From DASVXQ01 sp046727955 (GTDB lineage: Bacteria; Actinomycetota; CALGFH01), in assembly GCA_046727955.1 (NCBI GenBank), contig JBKPDO010000410.1, positions 1-11,011 on the forward strand: a stretch of 11,011 nucleotides of DNA, in the 5' to 3' direction. Below, piece after piece: positions 1-7,085 of the stretch (position 1 is its first letter; each line of letters opens with the position of its first letter). A model generated the notes under the pieces. That model had not been told where the DNA came from. It searched no databases and saw nothing but the letters and a program-made list of their open reading frames with translations. Position numbers and translations under genes: made by a program.

Positions 1-1977
1 GGGCGCGGCCGGTCGCGGCGTCCCGTCGGCCGCGGGCACGGCGAGCTGCGGCGGCTCGGCCGGCCGCGCGGCCGGCTCCGGCTCGAGCTGGATGAGGATG
101 CTCGACGGCAGCAGGACCAGCGCGGTCACGCCTCCGTACGAGGAGTGGCGCAGCTGCACGCGGATGCCGTAGCGCTGCGCCAGGCGGCCGACCACGAACA
201 AGCCGAGCATGCGCGACACCGCGAAGTCGATCGTGGGCGGGTCGGCCAGGCGCTGGTTGGCCCGCAGCAGCTCGTCGTCGGTCATGCCGAGCCCGCGGTC
301 CTCGATCTCGATCACGTGGCCGCTGGCGGAGCGCTGGCCGCCGATCCGGACCGACGTGCCCGGCGGCGAGAACGAGGTGGCGTTCTCGATCAGCTCCGCC
401 AGGAGGTGGATCACGTCGGCGACCGCGTGGCCCGGCACACCGACCTCCTCCATCGGCAGCAGGGCGACGCGCTGGTAGTCCTCGACCTCGGCGACCGCGC
501 CGCGGACGATCTCGGGGAGCGGGATCGCATCGGCCCAGCGCCGCGGCGGCTCGGCGCCGGACAGCACGATCAGGTTCTCGGCGTTGCGGCGCATCCGGGT
601 CGCCAGGTGGTCGAGCTGGAACAGGTTCCTGAGGGTCTGAGAGTCCGCCTCCTCCTCGAGGTCGTCGATCAGCTCGATCTGGCGGTCGATCAGGCTCTGT
701 GAGCGGCGGGCGAGGTTCAGGAACATCTCGCCGATCGAGGTCCGCAGCGCCGCCTGCTCGGCTGCGACGCGGAGGGCGACCTGGTGGACCGCGTTGAACG
801 CGGCGGCGACCTCGCCGATCTCGTCGCGCGAGGGGACCTCGACCGGCTCGAGCTCCTCGGCCAGGTGCAGCGACTGTTGCGTCGGCGCGCGCTGGAGCTG
901 GGCGACCACGCCGGGCAGGCGGTTGATGGCGACGTCCTTGGCGGTCGCCTCGAGCAGCCGCAGCGGGCGCAGCATCGAGCGGGCGACCAGCAGCGACAGG
1001 CCGAACGCGAGCGCCACCGCCGCAAGCACGACGAGGACGTCGCCAGCCGCGCGCGAGTTGGCGGTGCGCTCGATCGCCTTGCTGCGAGCGACGGACGCGG
1101 CGCCGAAGTCCTGCTCCACCGCGTGCATCAGCAGCAGGTTGGCGGTGGTCGATCTGTACCACTGGTCGGGATCGACGTCGACGGGACGGGTGCCGTCGCT
1201 GTCGAGCACCGCGTTCTCCAGCTCAGAGGCGCGCTGCACCTCCGGTCCCACTACTGTCTGCACGTACTGCTCCCGCTGGGCCGGGGTGGCGATCCCCCGG
1301 AACTCCGAGAGCAGCACCGCGCGGGTCGCCAGCATCGAGGTGAAGCTTTGGAACTGTCCGGGCTGGAAGCCGCGGTGGGCCAGCACGCCACTGATCAGCT
1401 CGCGCTCGAGCGCGCCCATCTCTCTGATCCGGGAGAGGCTGACGAACGCGCCCACGCTCTGGGCCAGCTCCCGGTCACTGATGCCCTGGGCGAGCTCGCG
1501 GTTGGTGTTGAGCACGTCCGCGATGGTGGCGTTGTAGAAGTCCAGTGCCCCCGAGGCGACCATCGCCCGCTGGTCGACGTCCCGGCGCTGGCCCGACAGC
1601 GAGTTCAGCCGGCCGAGCGCCGAGGCCAGCTTGGCCTTGGTGGACGCCGCCAGCGAGGCGATGTCCAGGTTGGCGACTCTGCCGCGGAAGGCCGCCAGAG
1701 CCCGGTCGGTGATGGGCCGCTGCGCCACCATCGCCCGTCCGGCGGCGGCGCTCTCGGGCTCGTCGAGGTAACGGCCGGAGAGCCCCCGCTCCTGCTGCAG
1801 CTCGTGGACGAGGCGCGTGCCGCTGAGCGAGAACTCGGTGAGCTTGCTCACCCGGTCGGCCTGGCGGCTGGTGGAGATCCTGGAGCTTACGCGCAGCGCG
1901 CCGAGCACGGCGCATGCCAGCACCGGCACGATCAGGATCACCGCTATTTTCGACCGGATCGAAAGTCTGTCAAGCAC
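1..1977 (-). CDS. Nitrate/nitrite-sensing-type (NIT) membrane sensor histidine kinase, C-terminus cut by window edge
   Basis: The reading frame is open to base 1, so the protein (659 residues visible) is partial. A first membrane helix lies at about residues 11-28, then an extracytoplasmic helical region at about 45-290 resembling the NIT domain (with an HELQQERGLS motif typical of it), a second helix at about 306-330, HAMP, a dimerisation helix pair with FQLDHLATRMRR (candidate phospho-His H457), and an ATPase domain with N-box ELIENATSFSPP near 525 and G1 box EDRGLGMT. The visible tail is Pro/Ala-rich. I prefer the GTG start at 1977, because GGGGAG (1987-1992) sits 9 bases upstream; an in-frame ATG at 1986 directly abuts that site. 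Kinases of this form in Actinomycetota usually head a conservon (kinase, roadblock protein, DUF742 protein, small GTPase); those partners would lie outside the window, beyond base 1. The ligand is unknown; the nitrate link is a family label only. Confidence 0.9.
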   Translation of the reverse strand, partial: MLDRLSIRSKIAVILIVPVLACAVLGALRVSSRISTSRQADRVSKLTEFSLSGTRLVHELQQERGLSGRYLDEPESAAAGRAMVAQRPITDRALAAFRGRVANLDIASLAASTKAKLASALGRLNSLSGQRRDVDQRAMVASGALDFYNATIADVLNTNRELAQGISDRELAQSVGAFVSLSRIREMGALERELISGVLAHRGFQPGQFQSFTSMLATRAVLLSEFRGIATPAQREQYVQTVVGPEVQRASELENAVLDSDGTRPVDVDPDQWYRSTTANLLLMHAVEQDFGAASVARSKAIERTANSRAAGDVLVVLAAVALAFGLSLLVARSMLRPLRLLEATAKDVAINRLPGVVAQLQRAPTQQSLHLAEELEPVEVPSRDEIGEVAAAFNAVHQVALRVAAEQAALRTSIGEMFLNLARRSQSLIDRQIELIDDLEEEADSQTLRNLFQLDHLATRMRRNAENLIVLSGAEPPRRWADAIPLPEIVRGAVAEVEDYQRVALLPMEEVGVPGHAVADVIHLLAELIENATSFSPPGTSVRIGGQRSASGHVIEIEDRGLGMTDDELLRANQRLADPPTIDFAVSRMLGLFVVGRLAQRYGIRVQLRHSSYGGVTALVLLPSSILIQLEPEPAARPAEPPQLAVPAADGTPRPAAP

Positions 1978-1997
1978 ACCATCCATCTCCCCAGGTG

Positions 1998-2034
1998 GCT
2001 CGTGGGTTGCTCAGCAACGCGACGGTGCACGAGC
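1998..2034. promoter_or_regulatory. Nested inverted repeats upstream of the NIT kinase gene
   Basis: An outer pair GCTCGTG (1998-2004) / CACGAGC (2028-2034) encloses an inner perfect dyad GTTGCT-C-AGCAAC (2006-2018). It ends 6 bases before the kinase Shine-Dalgarno site. It could be a double operator for a dimeric regulator or a leader RNA hairpin affecting kinase translation. The symmetry is seen directly; the role is inferred. Confidence 0.45.
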
Positions 2035-2101
2035 GCGGTGCATTCTTTGAGGCCTGTTGGTTCGGGGGCTCGAGGCTACATTGCGACTGGAGCGAGCAGG
2101 T

Positions 2102-2131
2102 ATTGTCCTGCCTCCCTGCCGGAGGCTGCAA
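2102..2131 (-). promoter_or_regulatory. Candidate promoter for the NIT kinase gene
   Basis: On the minus strand, TTGCAG (2131-2126) and GACAAT (2107-2102) are spaced by 18 bases, each matching 4 of 6 positions of the housekeeping sigma consensus. This would give a leader of roughly 110 bases carrying the nested inverted repeat. The match is moderate and in GC-rich DNA could be chance. Confidence 0.25.
2110..2126. other. Short hairpin in the divergent intergenic region
   Basis: GCCTCC (2110-2115) and GGAGGC (2121-2126) form a perfect 6-bp stem with a 5-base loop. It lies between the divergent kinase and lipoprotein genes and overlaps the spacer of the candidate kinase promoter. It may be an operator or a leader hairpin of the lipoprotein transcript; no firm assignment is possible. 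Confidence 0.3.
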
Positions 2132-2243
2132 GGCTGTTCCGAAAGGCCTCACAAATGGAATTCGGGGGCAAAGGGGGCGGGTGTCTCACTCAATTCCCTC
2201 GAAACTGGCGTCCGGGGGGGAGTCAGGGTAGGGTGCGTTCGAC

Positions 2244-3206
2244 ATGAAGCTGATTCGCGCCCCCCGGCCTCGGCGGTTCCAGCTGTTCCTGCTGCTCACA
2301 GCCGCGATTGTGCTGGTCGCGTCCGCCTGCTCGGGCGGCGCGAGCCGGAATGAGGTGCTGAACGCGCAGCCCGCCTCCGAAGGGCTGACCCCGCTCGGCA
2401 GGCAGCTTCCGGAGAAGATCAGGAATGCCCGGGAAATCCGAGTCGGGTCCGATATCTCATACGCTCCACTCGAATTTTACGACTCGCTCGCTCCCGACGT
2501 CCTGGATAGGCCGGTCGGCGAGCCCGCGCCGCAGGTGCAGGGAATCGACCCGGACCTGGCCACCGCGCTGGGGAGCAAGCTGGGCGTCCGGTTCAGTTTC
2601 GCCAACGTGAATTTCGACGGGCTCGTGGGCGCGCTCAAGGATGGCCGGATCGACGTGATTATCTCTGGCATGAGCGCGACCCCCGAGCGCGCCACCGAGA
2701 TCTCGTTCATCGAGTATTTCCGCTCGGGCACGTCACTGCTGGTCGCGAAGGGCGACCCGAAGGGCGTCCACTCGCTGGACGACCTCTGCGGCAAGACGGT
2801 GACCATGCAGGTGGGCACGATCCAGGAGGACCTCGCCAAGACACAGCAGCGTCGCTGCCCCGCGAGCGCCCCGCTGCGCCTGCGGCCGCTGGACAGCGGC
2901 AGCCAGGCGTTGCTCGAGGTCAAGTACGGCAACTCCGACGCGGCGATGACGGATTTCCCGGTCGCCGCCTACAACGCCAAGGTCTCTGACGGGGGCAAGG
3001 ACTTCGAGGTGGTGGGCGGGCAGATCGAGCCGGGCCCGTTCGGCATCGGCGTGCGCAAGGAGGACTCCGCTCTGCGCGAGACGCTGCGGTCCGCTCTGCG
3101 GCAGGTGATCGCCGACGGCGGTTACGACCGGGTGCTGTCGAAGTGGAACGTGACCGACGGCGCCCTGAAGAACATCGCCGTCCTCGGCGCCCCCCAGTCC
3201 CAGTAA
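2244..3206 (+). CDS. Family-3 amino-acid-binding lipoprotein (ABC transporter solute-binding protein)
   Basis: This 320-residue protein is a probable cell-surface solute-binding lipoprotein. A basic N-terminus and hydrophobic stretch (12-26) end in a lipobox-like ASAC with the acylated Cys at residue 29. The SBP_bac_3 fold spans about 64-300: IRVGSDISYAPLEF opens lobe 1, SGMSATPERA (141-150) is the ligand-loop signature of polar amino-acid binders, and MTDFPVAAY (235-243) lies in the second lobe. Cys182 and Cys205 are placed for a disulfide, as in glutamate/glutamine-type actinobacterial relatives. The likely ligand is an amino acid such as glutamate or glutamine, but specificity cannot be read. 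No permease or ATPase gene is adjacent; the next gene is convergent and begins 22 bases away. The upstream GGGTAGGGTG gives only a weak ribosome site, but the signal peptide fixes this start. The first half uses noticeably more A/T-ending codons than the second. Confidence 0.93.
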   Translation: MKLIRAPRPRRFQLFLLLTAAIVLVASACSGGASRNEVLNAQPASEGLTPLGRQLPEKIRNAREIRVGSDISYAPLEFYDSLAPDVLDRPVGEPAPQVQGIDPDLATALGSKLGVRFSFANVNFDGLVGALKDGRIDVIISGMSATPERATEISFIEYFRSGTSLLVAKGDPKGVHSLDDLCGKTVTMQVGTIQEDLAKTQQRRCPASAPLRLRPLDSGSQALLEVKYGNSDAAMTDFPVAAYNAKVSDGGKDFEVVGGQIEPGPFGIGVRKEDSALRETLRSALRQVIADGGYDRVLSKWNVTDGALKNIAVLGAPQSQ

Positions 3207-3228
3207 CCCGCCCGCGTTTCCCGGCGCC

Positions 3229-4542
3229 CTACAGCGGGTCGACCGCCGGGATCGCGCCGGGGTCGGTGAATCGGTCGCCGGGGGGCAGCCACAGCACAAA
3301 GGTGCTGCCCGCGCCCGGGCGCGAGAACAGGCCCACGCGGCCGCCGTGCGCCTCGACGATCTGCCGGACGATGGCGAGCCCCAGGCCGGTGTGCCCGTCC
3401 GCACCCGTGCCGCGAAGGTCGCGTCCCCGCCAGAAGCGGTCGAAGACCCTGGCCTGGTCCTCGGCGCTGATGCCGGGCCCCTGGTCGCGCACGGCGATCC
3501 ACAGCCAGCGCTGCTGGCGGCCGGCCCCGACGGTGATCTGGCTGCCGGCGGGGGCGAGCCGCAGTGCGTTGGAGAGCAGGTTGGAGACCGCGCGCCGTAG
3601 CGCGTCCGGGTCGCCGATGGTCGCCAGCCCCGGCTCGAGCCGGAAGCCGACCTCCAGCCGGCGTCCCGCCGCTACCGACGCGGCGTCCTCGCCAGCCTCG
3701 CGCGCCACCACCGCAAGGTCCACGTCGGTGTCGCTGTAGGCGGGGGAGTCGCGCCGCGTGGTGGCGAGCAGGTCTTCGACCAGCCGCGTCATGCGCGTGG
3801 TGGCGCGGTCGACCAGCGCGGCGGCGTGCTCGCGCTCCTGCTGGGTCGCGTCCGGGCTGGTCAGCGTGGAGTCCAGATTGGCGCGGATGATCGTCAGCGG
3901 GGTCCGCAGCTCGTGAGAGGCGTCGTCGATCAGCCGGCGCTGCGACCGGAACGCCCGGTCGAGCCGCTCCAGCATCGAGTCGATGGTATCCGCGAGCTGG
4001 CGCAGCTCGTCGTTGGGCCCGCCGAGACGGATGCGGCGCGCCAGGTCGGTCGCCTGGATGTCCTCGGCGGTTCGGGCGATCGAGCGCACCGGGCGCAGCA
4101 CCCGTCCGGACAGCACCCAGCCGATGGCGAGGCTGGCGACGAACAGCCCGCCGAGCGTCGCCAGCGAGTACCCCCGCAGGGTCCGCTGGGTCTCGTAGTT
4201 GACCGCCAGCTCGATGTCGCCGACCTCGGCGACGTTGAGCGTGCCAACCTGCACGAGCCGGCCGTCCGGCCTGCGGATGACCTTCTCCGCCTCGTAGGTC
4301 CTGGTGATCGGGCGGGCCTCGACGCTGTGTGAGAGCGCCAGGTAGATGCCCCCGAGCACGAGCGAGGCCAGGGCAAACAGCATGGTCGAATAGAGGACCG
4401 TCAGGCGGAACCGGATGGACTGGACGAACCCGGGCCGCCGCAGGAACCCGGGCCACCGTCCGAACCCGGGCCGCCGCAGGAACCCGGGCCGCCGCAGGAA
4501 CCCGGGCCACCTTGGCCCAGGGCGCCGCCCCGTGCCGTTCAT
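3229..4542 (-). CDS. Two-component sensor histidine kinase (HAMP/HisKA/HATPase_c) with N-terminal hexapeptide repeats
   Basis: This 437-residue inner-membrane kinase is the probable partner of the response regulator just upstream. Residues 11-39 hold repeats of PGFLRR-like hexapeptides, basic and predicted cytoplasmic. Membrane helix 1 is about 48-70, a short external loop about 71-124, helix 2 about 126-146, then HAMP. The H-box IDDASHELRTPL puts the phospho-His at 210. The N-box is SNLLSNALRLAP, G1 is RDQGPGI, the F-box is VFDRFWRG and G2 is GHTGLGLAIV, so the catalytic domain looks intact. The ATG start at 4542 overlaps the regulator's stop as ATGA, implying translational coupling; an upstream in-frame extension would run back through the regulator's coding region and is unlikely. 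The sensory loop of roughly 55 residues is small, so the signal may be read through the membrane or by a partner protein. The order protease-regulator-kinase suggests an envelope-stress role like MprAB, which is inference. Confidence 0.95.
   Translation of the reverse strand: MNGTGRRPGPRWPGFLRRPGFLRRPGFGRWPGFLRRPGFVQSIRFRLTVLYSTMLFALASLVLGGIYLALSHSVEARPITRTYEAEKVIRRPDGRLVQVGTLNVAEVGDIELAVNYETQRTLRGYSLATLGGLFVASLAIGWVLSGRVLRPVRSIARTAEDIQATDLARRIRLGGPNDELRQLADTIDSMLERLDRAFRSQRRLIDDASHELRTPLTIIRANLDSTLTSPDATQQEREHAAALVDRATTRMTRLVEDLLATTRRDSPAYSDTDVDLAVVAREAGEDAASVAAGRRLEVGFRLEPGLATIGDPDALRRAVSNLLSNALRLAPAGSQITVGAGRQQRWLWIAVRDQGPGISAEDQARVFDRFWRGRDLRGTGADGHTGLGLAIVRQIVEAHGGRVGLFSRPGAGSTFVLWLPPGDRFTDPGAIPAVDPL
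4427..4516 (-). repeat. 18-bp tandem repeat inside the sensor kinase gene
   Basis: Five consecutive 18-base units begin at 4427, 4445, 4463, 4481 and 4499, each opening with AACCCGGGCC on the plus strand. Units 1, 3 and 4 are identical; unit 2 and the last unit diverge at their ends. They encode the PGF(L/G)R(R/W) hexapeptides ahead of the first membrane helix. Because the unit is a multiple of three, copy number can change without breaking the frame. Confidence 0.9.
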
Positions 4543-5231
4543 CTGGCCACCTCGAGGCGGTAGCCCTTGCCGGGCACGGTCTCGATCGCGGCAGGCCCGC
4601 CGTCGCCGTTGAGCTTGCGGCGCAGCGTGCCGACGGTCACCCGCACGGTCTCGGTGAGCGGGTCGGCGTGCTCGTCCCACACCCGCCGCAGCAGCTCAGC
4701 AGCGGGCACCACCCGGCCAGGCCGGCGCATGAGGTACTCGAGCACACCGAACTCCTTGCGGGTCAGGCGCAGCGGCCGCCCGGCCCGCCAGGCCTGGTGG
4801 CGCGCGCTGTCCAGAGTGAGCTGGCCGACTTGAAGAGCGTCCGGCTCCACGCCGGCGTCGCGCCGCAGCAGCGCCCGCAGCCGCGCCAGCAGCTCGGCCA
4901 GCGAAAAGGGCTTCACCAGGTAGTCGTCGGCGCCCGCATCGAGGCCGCGGACGCGGTCCTCGAGGCTGGCGCGGGCGGTCAGCATCAGGATGCGGAGCTC
5001 CGGCAATCCTGGCCCGTGAAGCTCACCGCCGCGGATGCGGCGGCACAGCTCGAGCCCGTCGCCGTCCGGCAGCCGGAGGTCCAGGACGAGCAGGTCGTAG
5101 GCGTTCAGCGGCAGCTTCTCCAGCGCCTCGGCGGCGGTGAGGGCGACGTCGACCGCGTAGCCGTCCTTGACCAGGCCCGGCCGGACCGTCTCGACGAGAT
5201 CCTCCTCGTCCTCCACTAGGAGCAGTCGCAT
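4539..5231 (-). CDS. OmpR/PhoB-family response regulator
   Basis: This 230-residue DNA-binding regulator has a receiver domain at about 1-118 and a winged-helix output domain at about 130-229. The acidic pocket is E7-D8-E9, the phospho-acceptor is D51 in LLVLDLRLPDGDG, the switch Thr is T85 in MLTARA, and K107 lies in YLVKPF. The output domain has LTRKEFGVLEYLM, the recognition-helix region TVRVTVGTLRRKL and the wing GKGYRLEV. Between receiver helix 3 and strand 4 is a slightly long Gly/Pro-rich loop (GGELHGPGLPE). The start is forced by the conserved N-terminus MRLLLVEDEE, although the nearest purine-rich stretch, AGAGG, directly abuts the ATG, so initiation may depend on readthrough from the protease gene 23 bases upstream. 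Its stop overlaps the kinase start. It probably controls this operon and envelope genes, but no binding site has been identified. Confidence 0.95.
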   Translation of the reverse strand: MRLLLVEDEEDLVETVRPGLVKDGYAVDVALTAAEALEKLPLNAYDLLVLDLRLPDGDGLELCRRIRGGELHGPGLPELRILMLTARASLEDRVRGLDAGADDYLVKPFSLAELLARLRALLRRDAGVEPDALQVGQLTLDSARHQAWRAGRPLRLTRKEFGVLEYLMRRPGRVVPAAELLRRVWDEHADPLTETVRVTVGTLRRKLNGDGGPAAIETVPGKGYRLEVAR

Positions 5232-5254
5232 CCTCTGCTCACGGTATCAGCGGT

Positions 5255-6106
5255 TCAGCGGTTCCGGATGAGTCGCTGGGCGATGTCGGCGGCATGGTCG
5301 ATCGGGATGGCGAAGCCGATGCCGATGGAGCCGCCCGAGCCCAGCGTGGCGTTCAGGGTGTTGACGCCGATCGCCTCGCCGCGGGCGTTGACCAGCGGGC
5401 CACCGGAGTTGCCCGGGTTGATGGGAGCGTCGGTCTGCAGGGTGGTGCGCCGCACGGCGCTGACGATTCCGGCGGTGACCGTGCCGGACAGGCCCAGCGG
5501 CGAGCCGACCGCCAGCACCGGGTCGCCGACCGCCACCGTGCTCGAACGGCCGAGCGCCAGCGGTCGCGGACCCGAGGAGGGGTCGATGAGCAGCACCGCC
5601 AGGTCGTTGCTCTCGTCCTGGCCGATAACCGTGGCCGGCAGGCGGCGGTTGCTCTGCAGCGTCACGGAGACGTCGCCGCTGCCCGCGACCACGTGGGCGT
5701 TGGTGAGGATGTGGCCGGCGTTGTCGATCGCGAAGCCCGAGCCGCTCGCGGGGGCGGTCTGCACCGACACTACGCTCGGCAGCACCTGGGCGGCCACGTC
5801 GGAGAGGTCGCCCGGGCCGGCGCGGACCGGTCCCGACGGCGAGCGCGGCAGCGTCGCGGCCGACGACGCCCGGGCGGCCGAGTCGTCCCGCGCCAGCCGC
5901 ACGCCGACGGCACCGCCGATCCCTCCCGCCACCAGCGCGATCAGCACGGCCGCGGCAACCGCCCGACCGACCGGGCCGAGGCGCGGCTCCGGCGGGCCGG
6001 GACCGAGATCGGTCGCCGGCTCGGCCTCGGCCGGCCGGGGCCGGTGCAGCCGGGGTGAGATGAAGGACGGGCCGCGCGGCTCGCCCAGGCCTGGAGGTGG
6101 GGACAT
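5255..6106 (-). CDS. Membrane-anchored HtrA/DegP-like trypsin-fold serine protease without a PDZ domain
   Basis: The protein has 283 residues. A Pro-rich, predicted cytoplasmic stretch (1-47) leads to one membrane helix (about 48-68), then a linker and an extracytoplasmic protease domain (about 100-283). The catalytic triad is visible: H138 in LTNAHVV, D168 in SNDLAVL and S234 in PGNSGGPLV, with the oxyanion-loop pattern of HtrA proteases. The protein stops right after the protease fold, whereas most HtrA proteins of this layout carry one PDZ domain after it, so activation or substrate choice must differ. HtrA-type enzymes degrade or refold damaged exported proteins. The ATG at 6106 has an AAGGAG site 6 bases upstream. 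The gene lies 43 bases after the VWA gene and 23 bases before the response regulator, so it links the MoxR set to the two-component pair in one apparent operon. Confidence 0.95.
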   Translation of the reverse strand: MSPPPGLGEPRGPSFISPRLHRPRPAEAEPATDLGPGPPEPRLGPVGRAVAAAVLIALVAGGIGGAVGVRLARDDSAARASSAATLPRSPSGPVRAGPGDLSDVAAQVLPSVVSVQTAPASGSGFAIDNAGHILTNAHVVAGSGDVSVTLQSNRRLPATVIGQDESNDLAVLLIDPSSGPRPLALGRSSTVAVGDPVLAVGSPLGLSGTVTAGIVSAVRRTTLQTDAPINPGNSGGPLVNARGEAIGVNTLNATLGSGGSIGIGFAIPIDHAADIAQRLIRNR

Positions 6107-6118
6107 CGGAGGCTCCTT

Positions 6119-6142
6119 CAGGATGCTGCCCAGGATGCTGCC
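6119..6142. repeat. Perfect 12-bp tandem duplication before the protease ribosome site
   Basis: CAGGATGCTGCC occurs twice in direct succession at 6119-6130 and 6131-6142, in the short gap between the VWA and protease genes and abutting the protease Shine-Dalgarno site (6113-6118). It lengthens the gap by one unit and may be a recent slippage event. No stem is formed by it. Confidence 0.85.
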
Positions 6143-6149
6143 AAGGGTG

Positions 6150-7085
6150 TCACGGGAGTCGGGAGAACCAGGTCAGCGAGGCGGCGGCGGCGCCGAGGGC
6201 GGCGAACAGGCCGAGACCCACGAACCAGGCGGACACCTCGTGCCGCTCGGTCCGGAAGCCGATGGAGCTGCCGATGTCCTGGTAGACGTGCTGCAGTTCC
6301 GTGCCGGTGGCCGCCTCGTAGAAGGACCCGTGGGTGAGCTCCGCGACGCGCTGCAGGGTGGGCTTGTCCACGGGGACCGGGGTGCCGTTGATGGTGCCAT
6401 CGGGTGTGCCGAAGGCGATGGTCGAGACCGGCACCTTGGCCGCGGCCGCCGCCCGCGCCGCCTCCTCCGGCCTGCGGCCCGAGTTGCTGAAGCCGTCGGA
6501 GAGCAGCACCACGCGGGCCGGTGGCGGGTTGGTGACGGCCTGCTGGTCGAAGCCGGCGATCGAGTCCAGCGCGGCGAAGATCCCCTCGCCGATGGCCGTG
6601 CCCAGGCCCAGGCGAGCGCCCTGGATGCCGGCGCGGACCGCGTCCCGGTCGTCGCTGGGCCGCGCCAGCACCGAGACGCTCCGGTTGAAGACCACCAGCC
6701 CAACGTTGAACCGCTCCGGGAGCCGGTCCACGAACTGCCGCGCCGCCTGCCGCGCCGCCTCGATGCGGCTGGGCTCGACGTCGGTGGCCTCCATCGACAC
6801 CGAGACGTCCAGCACCACCATGATGGTGGCCCGCTCTCTCGGCACCCTGGCGTTGGCGGCCGGCCGGGCGAAGGCGGTGACCAGCAGGGCGAGCATGATG
6901 AGAAACGCCAGCGCCGGAAGCTGCCGACGCCAGCCGGGCCGGTCCGGGGCGACCTTGTCCAGCAGGGCGATGTTGGTGAAGCGCACCGCGTAGCGGCTGC
7001 GGCGCCGCTGGACGACGACGTAGACCACCGCGAGCGCCACCACGGCGGCCAGCAGCCACAGCCGCCCCGGCGCGAGGAAGCTCAT
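6150..7085 (-). CDS. Membrane-anchored von Willebrand factor A domain protein (BatA / Rv1481-like)
   Basis: This 311-residue protein has membrane helices at about 8-25 and 57-74, a VWA domain at about 87-275 and a final helix at about 286-308. The metal-ion-dependent adhesion site looks complete: D93-x-S95-x-S97 in LDVSVSM, T163 in GLGTAIG and D197 in LLSDGF. The Arg-rich loop between helices 1 and 2 should be cytoplasmic, which would place the VWA domain outside the membrane. In the MoxR/DUF58/VWA systems the VWA proteins act as partners of the MoxR ATPase in assembling or activating envelope complexes; the client here is unknown. The start at 7085 overlaps the DUF58 stop as ATGA and has a strong AAGGAGG site 6 bases upstream. 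Only one VWA gene of the BatA/BatB type is present, as in Rv1479-Rv1481 of mycobacteria. Confidence 0.93.
   Translation of the reverse strand: MSFLAPGRLWLLAAVVALAVVYVVVQRRRSRYAVRFTNIALLDKVAPDRPGWRRQLPALAFLIMLALLVTAFARPAANARVPRERATIMVVLDVSVSMEATDVEPSRIEAARQAARQFVDRLPERFNVGLVVFNRSVSVLARPSDDRDAVRAGIQGARLGLGTAIGEGIFAALDSIAGFDQQAVTNPPPARVVLLSDGFSNSGRRPEEAARAAAAAKVPVSTIAFGTPDGTINGTPVPVDKPTLQRVAELTHGSFYEAATGTELQHVYQDIGSSIGFRTERHEVSAWFVGLGLFAALGAAAASLTWFSRLP

Noticed and set aside
1987..2243. Riboswitch or small RNA in the divergent region
   Set aside because: Hairpins exist, but none matches a riboswitch class I can recognise and no RNA gene boundaries are visible.
784..2247. Plus-strand open frame of 487 codons opposite the NIT kinase
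   Set aside because: It is antisense to a clear kinase and reads through the divergent promoter region; composition is shadow-like.
3207..3228. Terminator between the convergent lipoprotein and kinase genes
   Set aside because: The gap is only 22 bases and holds no convincing stem-loop; GGCGCC palindromes nearby are too short and common at this GC.
3122..4510. Minus-strand open frame of 462 codons in another frame of the sensor kinase
   Set aside because: The real kinase frame contains all H, N, G1, F and G2 boxes; this one is Arg/Ala/Pro low-complexity.
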